64,000 nt of DNA from Salvelinus alpinus (Eukaryota > Chordata > Actinopteri > Salmoniformes > Salmonidae): contig NC_092089.1 in assembly GCF_045679555.1 (NCBI RefSeq), forward strand, positions 6,481,659 to 6,545,658, in the 5' to 3' direction. Made by a program: the position numbers and the translations under genes. A model generated the notes under the pieces. It was given only the letters and a program-made list of their open reading frames with translations. It was not told where the DNA came from and did no database searches. This document shows positions 1 to 11,756 of this stretch, piece after piece (within the stretch, counting starts at the first letter, position 1; each line of letters opens with the position of its first letter).

Positions 1-263
1 AGAGAGGCAGTCATATCAGAGGCTTTGATGGTGGATAAACAGGGGGTATCCCTCCCTGAATACGTGGTTCCTGTCTACAACCAGTTGTATGGTTTGTTAA
101 ACTTTGAAATCAATGGTTTTGGTTTGGTGTACATTTAAGCATAATTCTGTTGCCATGCATTTGGAAGGAGGCATATTTTATCACTCTGCCTCTGTGTTTC
201 AAAACAAGCTGAGTACCAAAGACACCCAGCCAACATTGTCACTTTCCATTAACTCCTGGCTTG

Positions 264-408
264 TCACTCTCTCCTCTCTCTGTCTCTGTCTCTGTCTCTG
301 TCTCTGTCTCTGTCTCTCTCTCTGTCTCTGTCTCTGTCTCTGTCTCTCTCGCTCTCTCTCTCTCTCTCTCTTTTGCTCTCTCTCTTGCTATCTCTTTTGC
401 TCTCTCTC
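264..408. repeat. TC-rich microsatellite
   Basis: A compound (TC)n and (TCTGTC)n tract with a few TTTGC interruptions towards its right end. The first 260 bases of the window to its left hold nothing I can identify. Confidence 0.9.
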
Positions 409-528
409 GTAGCCTCAAGCTGTGTTGTGAAACTGTTTCACAGGAGCCTGGAGACCGTCAGAGCTGAGTTAAGAGAGAGAGAGGGGGGTACTTTTTGAAC
501 AGAGCTACGGGACAGAGACAGTCAAAAG

Positions 529-2246
529 CTCTCACCCTCCTCACACTAACTGGGGTATCTCCCACCCTCCATACACAAACTAACTCGGTTATCTCCCACC
601 CTCCTCAAACTAACTGGGGTTATCTCCCACCCTCCTCACACTAACTGGGTTATCTCCCACCCTCCTCACACTAACTGGGTTATCTCCCACCCTCCTCACA
701 CTAATTGGGTTATCTCCCACCCTCCTCACACTAACTGGGTTATCTCTCACCCTCCTCACACTAACTGGGTTATCTCCCACCCTCCTCACACTAACTGGGT
801 TATCTCCCACCCTCCTCACACTAACTTGGGTTATCTCCCACCCTCCTCACACTAACTCGGTTATCTCCCACCCTCCTCACACTAACTGGGTTATCTCCCA
901 CCCTCCTCAAACTAACTGGGGTTATCTCCCACCCTCCTCGCACTAACTGGGGTTATCTCCCACCCTCCTCAAACTAACTGGGGTTATCTCTCACCCTCCT
1001 CACACTAACTGGGGTTATCTCTCACCCTCCTCAAACTAACCGGGGTTATCTCTCACCCTCCTCACACTAACTGGGGTTATCTCTCACCCTCCTCAAACTA
1101 ACTGGGGTTATCTCCCACCCTCCTCAAACTAACTGGGTTATCTCCCACCCTCCTCACACTAACTGGGTTATCTCCCACCCTCCTCACACTAATTGGGTTA
1201 TCTCCCACCCTCCTCACACTAACTGGGTTATCTCTCACCCTCCTCACACTAACTGGGTTATCTCCCACCCTCCTCACACTAACTGGGTTATCTCCCACCC
1301 TCCTCACACTAACTTGGGTTATCTCCCACCCTCCTCACACTAACTCGGTTATCTCCCACCCTCCTCACACTAACTGGGTTATCTCCCACCCTCCTCAAAC
1401 TAACTGGGGTTATCTCCCACCCTCCTCGCACTAACTGGGGTTATCTCCCACCCTCCTCAAACTAACTGGGGTTATCTCTCACCCTCCTCACACTAACTGG
1501 GGTTATCTCTCACCCTCCTCAAACTAACTGGGGTTATCTCTCACCCTCCTCACACTAACTGGGGTTATCTCTCACCCTCCTCAAACTAACTGGGGTTATC
1601 TCCCACCCTCCTCAAACTAACTGGGGTTATCTCTCACCCTCCTCACACTAACTGGGGTTATCTCTCACCATCCTCAAACTAACTGGGGTTATCTCTCACC
1701 CTCCTCAAACTAACTGGGGTTATCTCTCACCCTCCTCAAACTAACTGGGGTTATCTCCCACCCTCCTCAAACTAACTGGGGTTATCTCTCACCATCCTCA
1801 AACTAACTGGGGTTATCTCTCACCCTCCTCAAACTAACTGGGGTTATCTCTCACCCTCCTCACACTAACTTGGGTTATCTCTCACCCTCCTCAAACTAAC
1901 TGGGGTTATCTCCCACCCTCCTCAAACTAACTGGGGTTATCTCCCACCCTCCTCAAAGTAACTGGGGTTATCTCCCACCCTCCTCAAACTAACTGGGGTT
2001 ATCTCTCACCATCCTCAAACTAACTGGGGTTATCACTCACCCTCTTCACACTAACTGGGTTATCTCTCACCCTCTTCACACTAACTGGGGTTATCTCTCA
2101 CCCTCTTCACACTAACTGGGGTTATCTCTCACCCTCCGCACACTAAATGGGGTTATCTCCCACCCTCCTCACACTAACTGGGGTTATCTCTCACCCTCCG
2201 CACACTAAATGGGGTTATCTCTCATCCTCCTCACACTAACTAGGGT
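529..2246. repeat. 29-31-bp minisatellite, about 57 units
   Basis: The unit reads like TTATCTCCCACCCTCCTCAC followed by ACTAACTGGG, with common C/A and C/T variants. A block of about 488 bp is duplicated inside the array: the rare variant with AATTGGG recurs at 703 and 1191, and the variant with AACTCGG recurs at about 852 and 1340. Short open frames on the minus strand simply follow the repeat. Confidence 0.95.
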
Positions 2247-2606
2247 GTGTAGTCTCCAGAGAGTAGTCTCTATAGTAGTATGCACACAGGTACAATACAT
2301 GTCACGGGAAACCAATATAGACCCCCTCTCACACTTGTAGCCTCTTGTTTAGTTAATAACATAAATTCCAAGCAGAATGTTTTGGTAATGTGCCTAAGAG
2401 AGCCAGAGTTGAAGAGTATCTCGGCTGTGATAGTTTATCACCACAGCCTGCAGACTGGTGAGTCTGGTTTATATTATTTATTTACTGGTGGCGCTGAAGC
2501 TAATTCCTCATTGTAAATCACTATCTAATTGTCAAAGATGTGAAGCTAATTATTTGGCTTTGTCCTGTGGTGATGGTCTGTTCCTTTTCTAAAGAACCAC
2601 AGATGT
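2247..2606. other. Unannotated unique sequence
   Basis: Low-complexity-free sequence between two repeat blocks. A short plus-strand open frame (2280-2516) has no recognisable domain and no gene context. I see no gene here. Confidence 0.5.
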
Positions 2607-3507
2607 GTTGGGGTTTAAACTCCCCACTACCCCCACCTCTAGGGCTACCCCCTAACCCCCCTCCACCCCAACTCTCCTCTAGTCCTCTCCACCTAACCCT
2701 GCTCTCCTCCCCCTCCTCCCCCACCTCTAGGGCTACCACCCAACCCCCCTCCACCCCAACTCTCCTCTAGTCCTCTCCAACTAACCCTGCTCTCCTCCCC
2801 ATCCTCCCCACCTCTCCACCCATCCTCTCCTCTTCCTCTCCTCTCCCCCCAACCTTCTCCCCCACCTCTCCCCCCTCCTCCTCTCCTCCCCCACCTCTCC
2901 CCCTCCTCCTCTCCTCCCTCCACCTCTCCACCCATCTTCCCCTCTTCCTCTCCTCTCCCCCCTCCTCCTCTCCTCCCTCCACCTCTCCACCCATCTTCCC
3001 CTCCCCCCTCCTCTCCCCCCAACCCCCTGCCACTTTTCCTCCCCCAACCTCCCCCCTCCTCCTCTCCTCCCCCACCTCTCCCCCTCCTCTCCTCCTCCCT
3101 CCACCTCTCCACCCATCTTCCCCTCTTCCTCTCCTCTCCCCACAACCTCTCCCCCTCCTCCTCTCCTCCCTCCACCTCTCCACCCATCTTCCCCTCCCCC
3201 CTCCTCTCCCCCAACCCCCTGCCACTTTTCCTCCCCCAACCTCCCCCCTCTTCCTCTCCTCTCCCCACAACCTCTCCCCCTCCTCCTCTCCTCCCTCCAC
3301 CTCTCCACCCATCCTCTCCTCTTCCTCTCCTCTCCCCCCAACCTTCTCCCCCACCTCTCCCCCCTCCTCCTCTCCTCCCCCACCTCTCCCCCTCCTCTCC
3401 TCCTCCCTCCACCTCTCCACCCATCTTCCCCTCTTCCTCTCCTCTCCCCACAACCTCTCCCCCCCTCCTCCTCTCACTCCCCCACCTCTCCACCCCCATA
3501 CCCTCCC
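2607..3507. repeat. Polypyrimidine/polypurine block, about 0.9 kb
   Basis: The plus strand is almost entirely C and T, built from shuffled CCTCCTCCTCTCC-type, CCACCTCTCCACCCATC-type and CCCCTTCC-type modules of irregular length. Minus-strand open frames rich in Arg, Gly and Glu (up to 313 codons) result from purine-only codons, not selection. Larger modules recur, for example around 2810-2880 and 3305-3375. Confidence 0.9.
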
Positions 3508-3591
3508 TGCCAACTGTGAGGTCCTTACTATGACAGATGTCTACATCCCTGCAGGGCCCAGTCTCCCTCAAATGAAATCCACTCAACATTA

Positions 3592-3755
3592 AATTAACCC
3601 TTGAACATCTCTTCTGTATCTTCCTGTAATCCAATCATTAAATTAACCCTTGAACATCTCTTCTGTCTCTTCCTGTAATCCACTCCACATTAAATGAACC
3701 CTTGAACATCTCTTCTGTATTTTCCTGTAATACACTCAACATTAAATGAACCCTT
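3592..3755. repeat. About 50-bp minisatellite, left part split by a retrotransposon
   Basis: Units contain ACCCTTGAACATCTCTTCTG followed by an A/T-rich stretch ending near CCTGTAATCCAATC. The array is interrupted at 3755 by the Ty3 element and resumes at 8936. The interruption shares the 5-bp duplication CCCTT. Confidence 0.9.
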
Positions 3756-4188
3756 TGTCAGGACCCGGTGCGAGAAACAGTCACTAATAATTGGCAGAAC
3801 CCAGAAGATGAGGCAGACACAGCAGTACTAGAGATGGTGGTTTAATAAAAAATAGATATCTTCCAAAATACAAAAGAAAATCCACAAAGTGGTAAAAACA
3901 GCAAGGGACAAAACAAACCTCAAAAGATCAATCCAAAAATACACGAGAACAAAACCAGAGAACCTCTGGAAAATACAACAAGAGAAAAATGTTCACAAAG
4001 GCTGGGGCTGGGTGCTAACATACAAACACTGAGCAAGGAACTGAGGAACACACAGGGTTAAATACTAACAAGGGAATGACTTACAGGTGCAAACAATAAT
4101 TAGGGCAAGAAAAAACAAAAGGTACAAAAAAGGTGCAAGGGGGACATCTAGTGAACAAAACCTGAACAGTCCTGGCCAAAACCTGACA
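3756..4188 (-). repeat. 3' LTR of the Ty3 element
   Basis: 433 bp, TGTCA...TGACA. It contains the same TATA-like box and AAACACTGAGC motif (4024-4034, plus-strand reading) as the other LTR. It differs from the 5' LTR by a G/C, a T/A and a C/A substitution. Confidence 0.95.
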
Positions 4189-4199
4189 GAATCCCCCCC

Positions 4200-7100
4200 C
4201 TAGGAACGGCTCCTGACGTTCCTACCAGCCTTCTCAGGGTGGAGGACCCTGAACTGACGAATGAGGTCAGGGTCCAGTATGTCCTTGGCAGGAACCCAGG
4301 AGCGCTCCTCGGGACCGTAGCCTTCCCAGTCCACCAGATACTGCCAGGACCGCTGCACCCGGCGGGAATCCAGTATCCGATGGACGGTATAAGCCGACTG
4401 GCCTCCGATGATACGGGGCGGAGGGGGAGGTCTGCCTGCCGGGATAAGGGGAGAAAAAACAACAGGTTTTAATAAAGAAATGTGAAACGTGGGATTAATT
4501 TTAAGGGATCTGGGTAAGTGCAGGCGAAAAGTAACGGGGTTCACTTTTCTGGCAACCTTAAAGGGACCGATGAATTTCTGGGACAGTTTGCGAGACTCCA
4601 CCCGTAGCGGTAAATTCTTGGTTGAGAGCCATACTCTCTGGCCGAGGCGCAGGGTAGGCCCGGGACGGCGACGTCTGTTGGCTTGTTGTTGGTACCTCTG
4701 TGAGGAACGCAGAAGATTAAGACGGGCCTTCTTCCACGTAAGCCGACAGCGTCTGATGAACCTCGAGGCTGAAGGCACACTGACTTCTGCCTCCTGGTTC
4801 GGGAACAATGGAGGAGCATAGCCAAACTGACACTCGTGCGGGGACATACCAGTGGAGGAGGAGCACAAGGTGTTGTGCGCGTACTCGGCCCAAACCATGA
4901 AGGACGACCATGTGGACGGGTTGTTGGAGACCATACATCTGAGGGTGGTTTCCAGCTCTTGATTCATCCTCTCGGTTTGGCCATTGGACTCCGGATGGTA
5001 CCCTGAAGATAGACTGGCAGTGGCCCCTATGAGTTGGCAGAAGGCCTTCCAAAACCTTGAGGCCAACTGGGGACCTCTGTCGGAAACCATATCTTGCGGA
5101 ATGCCGAAGACTCGGAACACATGGTTAATCACCAACTCAGCCGTTTCCTTGGCAGAAGGTAACTTAGTCAAGGGAACGAACCTGGCCGCCTTAGAAAACC
5201 TGTCGATGATGACTAGGATAGTTGTATTACCATGGGACGGAGGAAGGCCAGTAATAAAGTCCAATGAGATATGGGACCAGGGTCGGTGGGGAATAGATAG
5301 AGGGTGAAGGAGTCCTTGAGGGCGGAGGTGAGAAGATTTGCCCTGGCAGCACACGGAACAGGCCTTGACGAAAGTGGCAACGTCTTCTTTTATGGTGGGC
5401 CACCAGAACTTACGCTGGATGAACTCCAAGGTGCGACCTACGCCCGGGTGACAGGTGAGGCGAGAGGAGTGCCCCCACAGAAGGACTTGGGACCTTGCTG
5501 CCTTGGGAACAAACAACCGATTGGCAGGACCTCCTCCAGGGCCCGGTTCGATGGCTTGGGCTTGTTTCACGGTATCCTCCACTTGCCACGAGATCGGAGC
5601 CACGATCTTAGCGGCCGGAAGGATAGTCATGTCAGTATCTTCTCGAATGGCAGGAGAGTAGATTCGTGACAAGGCGTCCGGTTTGAGATTCTTCGACCCG
5701 GGTCTATAGGTGAGGATAAACTGAAATCGGCTGAAGAAAAGAGACCATCGAGCTTGTCTGGAGTTCAACCGCTTCGCCTGCTGGATATACTCCAGATTTT
5801 TGTGGTCCGTAAGCACTTGAAACGGTTGAGAAGCCCCCTCGAGCCAGTGTCTCCATTCCTTCAATGCCATCTTAACCGCTAGGAGTTCACGATCCCCCAC
5901 ATCGTAATTCCTCTCGGCCGGGGTAAGCCGGTGAGAGAAGAAGGCGCAAGGATGAAGCTTCTTGTCTTCACCCCTCTGAGACAGGACAGCTCCAACCCCA
6001 ACCTCTGATGCGTCTACCTCCACCACAAAAGGTTCATCCGCCGTTGGTAGTGTCAGAATGGGACCAGAGAGGATGCGCTGCTTGAGTCCTTGGAAGGCCG
6101 TCTCAGCTTCTCTTCCCCACAGAAACCTTGTGTTGCCACCCTTGGTTACAGCTGAGAGAGGGGCTGCCACCGAGCTGAAGTTCTTGATGAACTTGCGGTA
6201 AAAGTTAGTGAAGCCCAGGAAACGCTGAACTTCCTTAACGGACTTGGGGGTGGGCCAATCCGCTACCGCCCCTACCTTCGTGGGGTCCATCTGGACTCGA
6301 CCGGGTTCCACTACAAATCCCAGGAATTGTACTCGGGAGGAATGGAATTCACATTTTTCCGGCTTAACGTACAAATGGCTGTCAAGGAGGCGTTTGAGTA
6401 CTTGTCTGACATGCTTAGTGTGTTCTTGAAGGGAGCTCGAAAAGATGAGGATGTCATCCAAGTAAACAAACACGAAAATGTTAAGCATATCCCTAAGCAC
6501 ATCGTTTATGAGCGCTTGGAACACAGCTGGAGCGTTGGTCAGGCCGAAGGGCATCACCGAGTATTCGTAGTGACCAGTAGGCGTGTTGAAAGCGGTCTTC
6601 CACTCGTCACCGGGTTTGATCCGCACAAGATGGTATGCGTTCCGCAGGTCAAGCTTAGTGAAGACCACTGCTTCCTGGAGCAGCTCAAAGGCTGTGGCCA
6701 TAAGGGGTAGCGGGTAGCGGTTACGGACGGTTATGGCATTAAGTCCCCGGTAGTCGATGCAAGGACGTAATCCCCCGTCTTTTTTGGCCACAAAGAAAAA
6801 CCCTGCTCCCGCCGGCGAGGTGGATGGACGCATGAGGCCTGCTGCCAGAGAGTCCTTGATGTAGGTATCCATAGCAGCTCGTTCGGGAGGAGATAGGGAA
6901 AAGATCCGACCCCTGGGGGGGCATGTGCCCGGAAACAGGTCGATGGGGCAATCGTAAGGTCTATGGGGTGGTAGTTTGGTGGCCCTCTGTTTGCTAAATA
7001 CCGGTTTGAGGTCATGGTAACACTCGGGAACTCGGGACAGGTCGATGGATTCTAGAGACTCGGGAGGGGAACTCGGGGAACTTGGGAAGATACAAGTGGC

Positions 7101-8483
7101 TTGGCACGTAGGACCCCACTGCTTGATAGTGCCCACAGACCAGTCGATGTGAGGGTTATGGCTGTGAAGCCAGGGGTATCCAAGGACGAGAGGGAACTCG
7201 GAACACGAGGTCAGGTGAAAGTTCATCACTTCCTGGTGTTGGGAAACTGAAAGTCGCAAGGGGGTAGTGACACGAGTGACAAGTCCAGATCCCAAAGGGC
7301 TTCCATCCAACGTAGTAACCCTTATGGGATCACTTAGAGGTTCAGAGGGAACGCCATTTTCCTTCGCCCAGACACCATCCATGAAGTTACCTGCGGCTCC
7401 AGAGTCTACCAAGGCTTGAAGGGGAAGCTCGTGGTTGTCCCAGGAAAGGGTAACTGGAATGAGCAGGCGGGAGTTGGATGGATGGGAGGAGGTTATGTTT
7501 CCCGTTACAGTCCTCCCAGGCCTGCACGGGAGAGTGCGTTTTCCCTGGAGCCCGGGACACGTGGAGAGGAAATGGCCCGGTTTGCCGCAATATAGACAGC
7601 ATCGCTCCCTCATCCGGCGGTCTCTCTCAGCCTGGGAGATGCGTCCAACCTGCATGGGTTCCGGTGGAGTCAGCGAGGATAAAGGTGGAGACTCGGAGCT
7701 GGGACCGATAGGAGCTAGGGTGAGAGATCTACGGTTGAGCTCTCTCTCTCTCAGACGCAGGTCTATGCGTGAAGCCAACTTGATCAGGGACTCGAGGTTG
7801 TCTGGTGGTTCCCGAGTGGCCAGTTCATCTTGGATGGTGTCGGAAAGACCCTTCAAAAAGCACACTGTGAGCGCCTCGTCGTTCCAGCCACTCGCTGCTG
7901 CCACCGTGTGGAACTGGATGGCATAGTCCGTCACGCTGCGCCGACCTTGGCGGAGAGTCAGGAGCTGTTTGGCTGAGTCAGGACCGCTGGTAGGACCTTG
8001 AAACACTCGCTTGAATTCTTCAGCAAAGGTAGAGTAGCTGGCACAGCAGGGACTTTGGGCATCCCACACAGCAGTAGCCCAGGCTAGGGCTTTTTCCGAC
8101 AGCAGGGTGATGATATATGCTATCTTGGACCGGTCGGTGGGAAACGACGAGGGTTGCAGCTCGAAGGAGAGAGAACATTGGGTGAAAAACCCCTTACAAA
8201 CCCTCGGATCACCTGAGAACCGTTGGGGAGGCGGCAGACGAGGTTCAGCCAGGGGGTTAACTGCCACGGGCACTTGAATCTGATGAACTGGAGCAGAAGC
8301 GGTTGCAGGAGAAAGTTGATCAGAAATCTGCTTTATGGAAGTCATCATCTCCGACAGAAGTTGAGAATGTCCAGCCAGTAAGGCCCCTTGCTGAACCAGA
8401 GCAGCTTCGTGACGTTGGACAGTCCCCTCGTGGTGGGACAGCATGGGAAAAAAGTCCTGGGTACTGGCTGCCTCTGGGTTCAT
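4200..8483 (-). CDS. Gag-Pol polyprotein of Ty3/Gypsy chromovirus
   Basis: A 1427-residue polyprotein with Gag and Pol in one uninterrupted frame, which encodes all proteins for retrotransposition. Domains in order: Gag capsid-like region (about 75-245) and a CCHC zinc knuckle, C-X2-C-X4-H-X4-C (about 296-309); aspartic protease with DSGA (about 360-363); reverse transcriptase with KLDLRNAYH (about 610-618) and catalytic YLDD (about 674-677); RNase H with DASEVG (about 824) and TDHKNLEY (about 892-899); integrase with an HHCC finger (about 1004-1046), then catalytic D in LDFITG (about 1075), D in VSDRGPQ (about 1135) and E in [10 protein letters not shown] (about 1176); GPF-type linker IGPFKV (about 1305); and a chromodomain with [10 protein letters not shown] and VDWEGYG (about 1365-1410). 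All catalytic residues I expect are present and no stop or frameshift is seen. The ATG lies 20 bp inside the 5' LTR, leaving almost no leader. Expression probably depends on processing by the element's own protease. Confidence 0.96.
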   Translation of the reverse strand: MNPEAASTQDFFPMLSHHEGTVQRHEAALVQQGALLAGHSQLLSEMMTSIKQISDQLSPATASAPVHQIQVPVAVNPLAEPRLPPPQRFSGDPRVCKGFFTQCSLSFELQPSSFPTDRSKIAYIITLLSEKALAWATAVWDAQSPCCASYSTFAEEFKRVFQGPTSGPDSAKQLLTLRQGRRSVTDYAIQFHTVAAASGWNDEALTVCFLKGLSDTIQDELATREPPDNLESLIKLASRIDLRLRERELNRRSLTLAPIGPSSESPPLSSLTPPEPMQVGRISQAERDRRMRERCCLYCGKPGHFLSTCPGLQGKRTLPCRPGRTVTGNITSSHPSNSRLLIPVTLSWDNHELPLQALVDSGAAGNFMDGVWAKENGVPSEPLSDPIRVTTLDGSPLGSGLVTRVTTPLRLSVSQHQEVMNFHLTSCSEFPLVLGYPWLHSHNPHIDWSVGTIKQWGPTCQATCIFPSSPSSPPESLESIDLSRVPECYHDLKPVFSKQRATKLPPHRPYDCPIDLFPGTCPPRGRIFSLSPPERAAMDTYIKDSLAAGLMRPSTSPAGAGFFFVAKKDGGLRPCIDYRGLNAITVRNRYPLPLMATAFELLQEAVVFTKLDLRNAYHLVRIKPGDEWKTAFNTPTGHYEYSVMPFGLTNAPAVFQALINDVLRDMLNIFVFVYLDDILIFSSSLQEHTKHVRQVLKRLLDSHLYVKPEKCEFHSSRVQFLGFVVEPGRVQMDPTKVGAVADWPTPKSVKEVQRFLGFTNFYRKFIKNFSSVAAPLSAVTKGGNTRFLWGREAETAFQGLKQRILSGPILTLPTADEPFVVEVDASEVGVGAVLSQRGEDKKLHPCAFFSHRLTPAERNYDVGDRELLAVKMALKEWRHWLEGASQPFQVLTDHKNLEYIQQAKRLNSRQARWSLFFSRFQFILTYRPGSKNLKPDALSRIYSPAIREDTDMTILPAAKIVAPISWQVEDTVKQAQAIEPGPGGGPANRLFVPKAARSQVLLWGHSSRLTCHPGVGRTLEFIQRKFWWPTIKEDVATFVKACSVCCQGKSSHLRPQGLLHPLSIPHRPWSHISLDFITGLPPSHGNTTILVIIDRFSKAARFVPLTKLPSAKETAELVINHVFRVFGIPQDMVSDRGPQLASRFWKAFCQLIGATASLSSGYHPESNGQTERMNQELETTLRCMVSNNPSTWSSFMVWAEYAHNTLCSSSTGMSPHECQFGYAPPLFPNQEAEVSVPSASRFIRRCRLTWKKARLNLLRSSQRYQQQANRRRRPGPTLRLGQRVWLSTKNLPLRVESRKLSQKFIGPFKVARKVNPVTFRLHLPRSLKINPTFHISLLKPVVFSPLIPAGRPPPPPRIIGGQSAYTVHRILDSRRVQRSWQYLVDWEGYGPEERSWVPAKDILDPDLIRQFRVLHPEKAGRNVRSRS

Positions 8484-8490
8484 ATTAATG

Positions 8491-8501
8491 GCTCAGTGTT
8501 T
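8491..8501 (-). other. Self-complementary primer-binding site
   Basis: The element-sense sequence here is AAACACTGAGC, one base from the LTR edge. It is not a TGG-type tRNA-primer site. It is exactly complementary over 11 bases to GCTCAGTGTTT inside the LTR (element sense, 8781 to 8771), at the predicted start of the RNA. This is the layout of self-primed Tf1/sushi elements. Confidence 0.75.
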
Positions 8502-8502
8502 C

Positions 8503-8935
8503 TGTCAGGACCCGGTGCGAGAAACAGTCACTAATAATTGGCAGAACCCAGAAGATGAGGCAGACACAGCAGTACTACAGATGGTGGTTTAATAAAAAAA
8601 AGATATCTTCCAAAATACAAAAGAAAATCCACAAAGTGGTAAAAACAGCAAGGGAAAAAACAAACCTCAAAAGATCAATCCAAAAATACACGAGAACAAA
8701 ACCAGAGAACCTCTGGAAAATACAACAAGAGAAAAATGTTCACAAAGGCTGGGGCTGGGTGCTAACATACAAACACTGAGCAAGGAACTGAGGAACACAC
8801 AGGGTTAAATACTAACAAGGGAATGACTTACAGGTGCAAACAATAATTAGGGCAAGAAAAAACAAAAGGTACAAAAAAGGTGCAAGGGGGACATCTAGTG
8901 AACAAAACCTGAACAGTCCTGGCCAAAACCTGACA
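8503..8935 (-). repeat. 5' LTR of the Ty3 element, with promoter
   Basis: 433 bp. In element sense a TATTTAA box (8811 to 8805) lies 30 bases upstream of 8781, the predicted RNA start, and ATTAAA (8593 to 8588) is a possible poly(A) signal. This would give a U3 of about 154 bp, an R of up to about 200 bp and a short U5. Confidence 0.9.
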
Positions 8936-9211
8936 CCCTTGAACATCTCTTCTGTCTCTTCCTGTAATCCAATCATTAAATTAACCCTTGAACATCTCTT
9001 CTGTATTTTCCTGAAATCCACTCCACATTAAATTCACCCTTGAACAGCTCTTCTGTATTTTCCTGAAATCCAATCATTAAATTAACCTTTGAACATCTCT
9101 TCTGTATTTTCCTGAAATCCAATCATTAAATTCACCCTTGAACATCTCTTCTGTATTTTCCTGAAATCCACTCATTAAATTAACCCTTGAACATCTCTTC
9201 TGTATCTAATC
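8936..9211. repeat. About 50-bp minisatellite, right part
   Basis: Continuation of the array that the Ty3 element split. It has five or six units containing ACCCTTGAACATCTCTTCTG with variable spacing. Confidence 0.9.
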
Positions 9212-9383
9212 CAATCAAACCTGTACAGCCTCTATATTCTGCATCCTCAGATTGTGAAAAGTTGATGACATGTTATCCATTGTCCAGTTATTATTACAAC
9301 TTTCATGTCTTATCAGTAATACATACAAAACTGTATAAACCTAAAAACGAGATGAGATTTAGCCTGGAAACTCCTGTAGTAGA

Positions 9384-10056
9384 TCCTGTAACTCCAGTCT
9401 GATCCTGTAACTCCAGTCTGATCCTGAGGTATCCTGTAACTCTAGTCTGATCCTGAGGTATCCTGTAACTCTAGTCTGATCCTGAGGTATCCTGTAACTC
9501 TAGTCTGATCCTGAGGGATCCTGTAACTCTAGTCTGATCCTGAGGTATCCTGTAACTCTAGTCTGATCCTGAGGTATCCTGTAACTCTAGTCTGATCCTG
9601 AGGGATCCTGTAACTCTAGTCTGATCCTGAGGTATTGTGTAACTCTAGTCTGATCCTGAGTTATCCTGTAACTCCAGTCTGATCCTGAGGTATCCTGTAC
9701 CTCTAGTCTGATCCGGAGTTATCCTGTAACTCCAGTCTGATCCTGAGGGATCCTGTAACTCTAGTCTGATCCTGAGATATCCTGTAACTCTGATCCTGAG
9801 GGATCCTGTAACTCTAGTCTGATCCTGAGGGATCCTGTAACTCTAGTCTGATCCTGAGGTATCCTGTAACTCTGATCCTGAGGTATCCTGTAACTCTAGT
9901 CTGATCCTGAGGTATGCTGTAACTCTAGTCTGGTCCTGAGGTATCCTGTAACTCTAGTCTGATCCTGAGGTATCCTGTAACTCTAGTCTGATCCTGAGGT
10001 ATCCTGTAACTTTAGTCTGATCCTGAGGTATTGTGTAACTGTAGTCTGAAGGACAG
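9384..10056. repeat. 29-bp minisatellite, about 22 units
   Basis: The unit contains GATCCTGAGGTATCCTGTAA then CTCTAGTCT. Some units lack the final TCTAGT segment (for example near 9788 and 9869). Confidence 0.95.
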
Positions 10057-10097
10057 CTGTATCAGTATGGGAGGACATCACAGAGAGAGAGGGAGAG

Positions 10098-10152
10098 ACA
10101 CGCACGCACGCACGCACACACACACACACAGAGAGAGAGACAGAGAGAGAGG
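10098..10152. repeat. (CA)n/(GA)n microsatellite
   Basis: A short CACGCACGCACACACA run followed by GAGAGAGACAGAGAG. Confidence 0.85.
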
Positions 10153-10604
10153 CAGGGGCAGACTTATTGATTTTTGGAGGCCCCAGGCAGAGGGCAGTCT
10201 AAGGGCCCACCTATAATGGGTTTTACAGTAAAGACGTACCGTAAAACTTCAATTAATTGCCCAGGAGTTTTTAAATCATTGAACACAACAGGCACTTATT
10301 AGAGACAGGCGTCTATTAACTATGCTCATTTAAGTAGTTAATTGTTTAATTACAGCATTCACTTCCAGTATTAATATATTTCTTAATTTCTTGCACTAAT
10401 GTGTTATTGTTTACACACTGTGTCACATTTCTTTTGACTTAGTATGCCTCTATTTAGATTTCTTTTAAACTTTTTGTTGACATAACAACTATTCTCCTCT
10501 TTGACTGTGCATTTGCGACAGTTCTTACTTTCGCCACTAGAGGGCGATCAGCCGATTTCTAGGGGTCTGTACTCCCGAAGTTGTTGACGGTTTTTGTGCT
10601 TGCC

Positions 10605-11052
10605 AGTTAGCTAGCAGTTCTCAGCTGTTAGCAGCCAATGGCTAGCAGTTATCTGCTGTTTGCAGCCAATGGATAGCAGTTCTCAGCTGTTAGCAGCCAA
10701 TGGCTAGCCATTCTCAGCTGTTGGCAGCCAATGGATAGCAGTTCTCAGCTGTTAGCAGCCAATTGGTAGCAGTTATCTGCTGTTAGCAGCCAATGGCTTG
10801 CAGTTATCTGCTGTTAGCAGCCAATGGATAGCAGTTCTCAGCTGTTTGCAGCCAATGGATAGCAGTTCTCAGCTGTTAGCAGCCAACGGCAAGCAGTTCT
10901 CAGCTGTTAGCAGCCAATGGCTAGCAGTTATCTGCTGTTAGCAGCCAATGGATAGCAGTTCTCAGCTGTTAGCAGCCAATGGCTAGCAGTTATCTGCTGT
11001 TAGCAGCCAATGGATAGCAGTTCTCAGCTGTTAGCAGCCAATGGATAGCAGT
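10605..11052. repeat. 31-bp minisatellite inside MITE, about 14 units
   Basis: The unit contains GTTCTCAGCTGTTAGCAGCC then AATGGCTAGCA, with a second unit type in which TTATCTGCTG replaces TTCTCAGCTG. The two types partly alternate. Confidence 0.95.
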
Positions 11053-11146
11053 TTCTTACTGGTGATAAAATGGATGATTGCCATCATTTTTTTGAGTCAT
11101 TACTGAATTATTAAATCTAACAAATCAAACAATAAACCTCATCAAT

Positions 11147-11756
11147 AATTCATGGTAATGCATGGTAATCTCGTAAACAACTCATGGTAAAGCATGGTAA
11201 CCTCGTAAACAATTCATGGTAAAGCATAGTAACCTCATAAACAATTCATGGTAAAGCATAGTAACCTCATAAACAATTAATGGTAAAGCATAGTAACCTC
11301 ATAAACAATTAATGGTAAAGCATGGTAACCTCATAAACAATTAATGGTAAAGCATGGTAACCTCATAAACAATTCATGGTAAAGCATGGTAACCTCGTAA
11401 ACAATTCATGGTAAAGCATGGTAACCTCGTAAACAATTCATGGTAAAGCATGGTAACCTCGTAAACAATTCATGGTAAAGCATGGTAACCTCGTAAACAA
11501 TTCATGGTAAAGCATGGTAACCTCATAAACAATTAATGGTAAAGCATGGTAACCTCGTAAACAATTCATGGTAAAGCATGGTAACCTCGTAAACAATTCA
11601 TGGTAAAGCATGGTAACCTCGTAAACAATTCATGGTAAAGCATGGTAACCTCATAAACAATTAATGGTAAAGCATGGTAACCTCGTAAACAATTCATGGT
11701 AAAGCATGGTAACCTCGTAAACAATTCATGGTAAAGCATGGTGACCTCGTAAACAT
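11147..11756. repeat. 32-bp minisatellite inside MITE, about 19 units
   Basis: The unit contains CATGGTAAAGCATGGTAACC then TCGTAAACAATT, with TCG/TCA and TTCATGG/TTAATGG variants in blocks. Confidence 0.95.

Larger units (their letters stand above)
3756..8935 (-). mobile_element. Full-length Ty3/Gypsy chromodomain LTR retrotransposon
   Basis: A complete 5.18-kb element, transcribed leftwards. Both LTRs are 433 bp, begin TGTCA and end TGACA, and differ at three positions by my alignment, so the insertion is recent. The 5-bp sequence CCCTT occurs immediately before (3751-3755) and after (8936-8940) the element, a clean target-site duplication. A single gag-pol frame of 1427 codons fills the interior. 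A C-terminal chromodomain and the gag style fit the Tf1/sushi group of chromoviruses. A G-run (GGGGGGGG, element sense, about 4192-4199) just inside the 3' LTR is the likely polypurine tract. The copy looks intact and potentially mobile. Confidence 0.95.

Noticed and set aside
2693..3634. Arg/Gly/Glu-rich 313-codon open frame resembling an RGG protein
   Set aside because: Purine-only strand gives only Arg, Gly, Glu and Lys codons; composition alone explains it.
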